Source: Bacillota bacterium (GTDB lineage: Bacteria; Bacillota; Clostridia; Lachnospirales; Lachnospiraceae). Taken from it: 25,049 nucleotides of DNA. Shown piece after piece: positions 22,608-25,049 of this stretch (positions within the stretch are counted from its first letter, which is position 1; each line of letters opens with the position of its first letter). A program made the position numbers and the translations under genes. Below the pieces are notes generated by a model. It ran no database searches. It saw only the letters and a list, made by a program, of their open reading frames with translations, and was not told the DNA's origin. The DNA is taken from contig JAEZHX010000246.1 of NCBI GenBank assembly GCA_023436765.1, positions 1 through 25,049 of the forward strand. Reading direction: 5' to 3'.

Positions 22608-23786
22608 TCATTTAACAATTCTAACCTTCAATACACCCTTGATGGTAGCAAGCCTCGCAGCAATGTCTTCATTGATGGAAGCCTCAACATCCAGGACAGT
22701 ATAGGCATAATCACCCTTACTCTTATTCACCATATCGGAGATGTTAATATTCAGGGCAGAGAAAGCTCCGGTAAACTGAGTCAGCATGTTAGGAATATTC
22801 CTGTGCAGGATAGCGATACGTCCCTGGGTCTGACACACTCCGGCATCACAATTCGGGAAATTAACGGAGTTCTTGATATTACCGTTCTCCATATAATCCA
22901 TCAGCTGCCTTACAGCCATGACTGCACAGTTATCCTCGGATTCCTCAGTGGAAGCTCCCAGATGGGGGATGGCGATTACTCCATCCATTTTTGCTGTCTT
23001 ATCGTTCGGGAAGTCGGTGATGTACTTTGCAATCTTACCGGACTGCAGGGCTTCCGCAATATCATCATCATTAACAAGCAGATCTCTGGCAAAGTTCAGG
23101 AGAATTACTCCATCCTTCATCTTAGCGATTGCTTCCTTATTAATCATTTCCTTCGTATTCACATCGGGATCCTCATCGGATACCAATGGTGTATGCACTG
23201 TAATATAATCACATTCCTTATAGATCTCGTCTCTGGTCTTTACATGCGCAACATCTCTGGAAAGGTTCCAGGCACTATCAACAGAGATAAAGGGATCGCA
23301 GCCATATACCTTCATTCCCAGACGGTTCGCTGCATTCGCTACGAGTACACCGATTGCTCCCAGACCGATGACACCGAGCTTCTTGCCCTGAATCTCGCGG
23401 CCGGCGAATTTACCCTTGCCCTTCTCTACAAGCTTTGCTACACCGGTTTCTTCCTTAATGGTCTGTACCCAGTTGACACCACCAACGATATCTCTGGAAG
23501 CCATGATCAAGCCGGCAATTACCAGCTCCTTCACGCCATTTGCATTGGCACCGGGGGTGTTGAATACTACGATACCCTGCTCCGCACATTTCTCCAGCGG
23601 AATGTTATTAACACCGGCTCCTGCTCTGGCAATCGCCTTCAGATTATCTGAAAACTCCATCTCATGCATGGCGGCACTTCTTACCAGAATCACATCTGCA
23701 TCGTTCACATTATCCACTTTCGTATACTGGTCAGTAAATATATTGATTCCTATATCCGCGATAGGATTCAGACAGCTATATTTCAT
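22608..23786 (-). CDS. serA: D-3-phosphoglycerate dehydrogenase, short form with ACT-like C-terminus
   Basis: SerA oxidises 3-phosphoglycerate to 3-phosphohydroxypyruvate, the first step of serine synthesis. The protein has 392 residues, between the short and E. coli types. The NAD-binding motif is GLGAIG (141-146) with Asp164 closing the second strand. Catalytic Arg234 (NFARDLLV) and His275 (IPHLGAST) are present. The usual catalytic Glu of DVFxxEP aligns with Asp262 (TDFPNDK), a conservative change that I recall in other clostridial or Entamoeba-like forms. The final 75 residues (IAILHRNIPNMLTQFTGAFSALNINISDM...) form an ACT-like regulatory domain. GGAGG precedes the ATG by 9 bases. It follows serC by 100 bp containing two hairpins; the two are very probably one operon. 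Confidence 0.94.
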   Translation of the reverse strand: MKYSCLNPIADIGINIFTDQYTKVDNVNDADVILVRSAAMHEMEFSDNLKAIARAGAGVNNIPLEKCAEQGIVVFNTPGANANGVKELVIAGLIMASRDIVGGVNWVQTIKEETGVAKLVEKGKGKFAGREIQGKKLGVIGLGAIGVLVANAANRLGMKVYGCDPFISVDSAWNLSRDVAHVKTRDEIYKECDYITVHTPLVSDEDPDVNTKEMINKEAIAKMKDGVILLNFARDLLVNDDDIAEALQSGKIAKYITDFPNDKTAKMDGVIAIPHLGASTEESEDNCAVMAVRQLMDYMENGNIKNSVNFPNCDAGVCQTQGRIAILHRNIPNMLTQFTGAFSALNINISDMVNKSKGDYAYTVLDVEASINEDIAARLATIKGVLKVRIVK

Positions 23787-23829
23787 ATAATAAATCCTCC
23801 ATTATTCCGCTTTTTGGTAGTTTTGAAAG

Positions 23830-23876
23830 AAGCGAATTTTCTACAATTCGCTTTGTGAAGAAGCTTCTTCTTCACA
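23830..23876 (-). repeat. Two adjacent hairpins in the serC-serA spacer
   Basis: AAGCGAATT (23830-23838) pairs with 23845-23853 around a 6-base loop. Immediately beside it TGTGAAGAAG (23854-23863) pairs perfectly with 23867-23876 around a 3-base loop. On the minus strand the T content after them is weak (CTTTCAAAAC), so full termination is unlikely. They may stabilise the serC message or tune serA level. Confidence 0.65.
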
Positions 23877-23886
23877 CTCCGCTACT

Positions 23887-24972
23887 TTATTTCGTGTTCT
23901 CCGCTTCGAACTTTTTCATGAACTCTACGAGCTTCTCCACACCCTCGATCGGCATTGCATTGTAGATGCTGGCTCTCATGCCACCTACGGATCTGTGGCC
24001 CTTTAGGTTCTCGAAGCCTGCTGCCTTAGCTTCCTTCACGAATTTCGCATCCAGCTCTTCATTACCTGTAACGAAGGTTACATTCATCAGGGAGCGGTCC
24101 TTCTTCACCGCGGTTCCCCTAAAGAGCTTGCTCTGGTCCAGATAATCATAGAGGACGGCTGCCTTCTTCTCGTTATGGGCCTTCATAGCTTCCAGACCGC
24201 CCATATTCTTGATCCACTTAAATACCTTACCGCAGATATAAATACCGTAAGCCGGCGGGGTATTGTACATGGAGCCTTCGTCTGCATGAGTCTTATATTT
24301 CAGCATGGTCGGTGTACCGGGAAGGGTATCCTCCGTAATCAGATCCTCACGGATGATTACGATAACAACTCCGGCAGGGCCGATATTCTTCTGAACACCG
24401 CCGTAGATGAGTCCGTATTTTGTTACATCTATGGGTTCTGAGAGGAAACAGGAGGACACATCTGCTACCAGGGGCTTACCCTTAGTGTTCGGAAGAGTCT
24501 TGAACTTCGTTCCGTAAATCGTATTATTCTCACATATATATACATAATCCGCATCCTCGGAAATCGGAAGATCGGAACAATCCGGGATATAGGAAAAGGT
24601 TTTATCAGCAGAGGTTGCAACTGCGTTGATCTTACCGAAGAGCTGTGCCTCCTGGTAAGCTTTCTTCGCAAACTGGCCGGTAACAATATAGTCTGCTACC
24701 CTGTTCTTCATGAGATTCATAGGTATCATGGCAAACTGCTGTGAAGCGCCGCCCTGTAGGAAAAGAACTTTATAATTGTCAGGAATATTCATTACTTCCC
24801 TAAGGTCTTTCTCTGCTTCCTGAATAATTGACTCATAAGCTTTCGACCTGTGGCTCATCTCCATTACTGACATTCCGGTACCTCTGTAATCGAGCATTTC
24901 ATCTGCTGCTTCCTTAAGAACTTCAACCGGTAACATCGCCGGTCCTGCAGAAAAGTTATAAATTCTTCCCAT
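23887..24972 (-). CDS. serC: Phosphoserine aminotransferase
   Basis: SerC converts 3-phosphohydroxypyruvate and glutamate to O-phosphoserine and 2-oxoglutarate using pyridoxal phosphate. The protein has 361 residues, normal for the family. It opens MGRIYNFSAGPAMLPVEVL, the standard SerC start. Other hallmarks are GMSVMEMSHRS (33-43), FLQGGASQQFAM (71-82), DVSSCFLS (171-178) and the PLP lysine Lys195 in YGGVQKNIGPAG. The C-terminal GHRSVGGMRASIYNAMP is the phosphate-binding end. GGGAGG precedes the ATG by 8 bases. It is the first gene of the ser cluster; the next step, phosphoserine phosphatase, has no recognisable gene in the window. Confidence 0.97.
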   Translation of the reverse strand: MGRIYNFSAGPAMLPVEVLKEAADEMLDYRGTGMSVMEMSHRSKAYESIIQEAEKDLREVMNIPDNYKVLFLQGGASQQFAMIPMNLMKNRVADYIVTGQFAKKAYQEAQLFGKINAVATSADKTFSYIPDCSDLPISEDADYVYICENNTIYGTKFKTLPNTKGKPLVADVSSCFLSEPIDVTKYGLIYGGVQKNIGPAGVVIVIIREDLITEDTLPGTPTMLKYKTHADEGSMYNTPPAYGIYICGKVFKWIKNMGGLEAMKAHNEKKAAVLYDYLDQSKLFRGTAVKKDRSLMNVTFVTGNEELDAKFVKEAKAAGFENLKGHRSVGGMRASIYNAMPIEGVEKLVEFMKKFEAENTK

Positions 24973-25040
24973 ACTCTCATCCTCCCTTGGATCCTACTGT
25001 TTTCTCACTACATGACTTTAAATTAGTAAAGTATATTTTC

Positions 25041-25046
25041 ATTATA
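25041..25046 (-). promoter_or_regulatory. -10 candidate for serC
   Basis: A perfect minus-strand TATAAT lies about 70 bases before the serC start. The -35 would fall beyond the window edge, so this cannot be confirmed, and another AT-rich candidate (TATACT) lies just downstream. Confidence 0.35.
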
Positions 25047-25049
25047 AGA

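Noticed and set aside
22803..23651. 282-codon open frame on the plus strand opposite serA
   Set aside because: It lies entirely antisense to a clearly conserved gene and its translation shows no family signature; codon bias of serA explains it.
24973..25049. Serine T-box or riboswitch ahead of serC
   Set aside because: Only 77 bases are in the window and no T-box sequence or terminator stem is visible there.

Overview
This window looks like chromosome from a low-to-mid-GC anaerobic Firmicute, most probably a Lachnospiraceae member (Lachnoclostridium/Anaerocolumna-like). The reasons are the FabT-FabH-AcpP-FabK fatty-acid gene order, a type III glutamine synthetase, a rubrerythrin, YesM/YesN-type two-component genes beside a ribose-type ABC transporter, a YesL family protein, and a serC-serA-DUF1015 neighbourhood. 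Strong GGAGG Shine-Dalgarno sites precede almost every gene. No rRNA, tRNA, insertion sequence, phage gene or CRISPR array is visible. Only two protein genes and one leader ORF lie on the + strand.

Region 1 (1-2200, minus) is the start of a type II fatty-acid operon: fabT, fabH, acpP and the first 41 codons of fabK. The fabT promoter has a perfect FabT-like palindrome lying over its -10 box. Between acpP and fabK sit four consecutive look-alike hairpins; the last one sequesters the fabK ribosome-binding site.

Region 2 (2250-3060, plus) is a single acetyltransferase gene of the BltD/PaiA polyamine acetyltransferase type. It has a good promoter, a 16-codon leader ORF and two mutually exclusive hairpins, one of which buries the Shine-Dalgarno site. 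It ends at a bidirectional terminator.

Region 3 (3188-15436) is a catabolic island for a small polyol or ketose. Its minus-strand order is response regulator, sensor kinase, degenerate double ABC ATPase, then (after a hairpin and probable new promoter) ribose-type ABC importer (ATPase, permease, lipoprotein), zinc polyol dehydrogenase, DhaK, DhaL and an RpiB-like isomerase. A triosephosphate-isomerase paralogue diverges from the regulator. The enzyme set matches the known route erythritol/threitol -> erythrulose -> erythrulose phosphate -> erythrose 4-phosphate, so tetritol or tetrulose use is the best inference. The sensor kinase lacks an extracellular domain, and its partner gene is an ABC ATPase that has lost most catalytic motifs. 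I consider this the strongest candidate for something undescribed.

Region 4 (15472-19486, minus) holds glnN with a terminator-like hairpin inside its leader, a YesL-like membrane protein, an 85-nt near-perfect inverted repeat in an otherwise empty 350-bp gap, and rubrerythrin.

Region 5 (19575-25049, minus) holds serC and serA (serine biosynthesis). After a terminator and a new promoter follow a six-TM methyl-accepting chemotaxis-type receptor and a DUF1015 protein. No serB is visible in the window.
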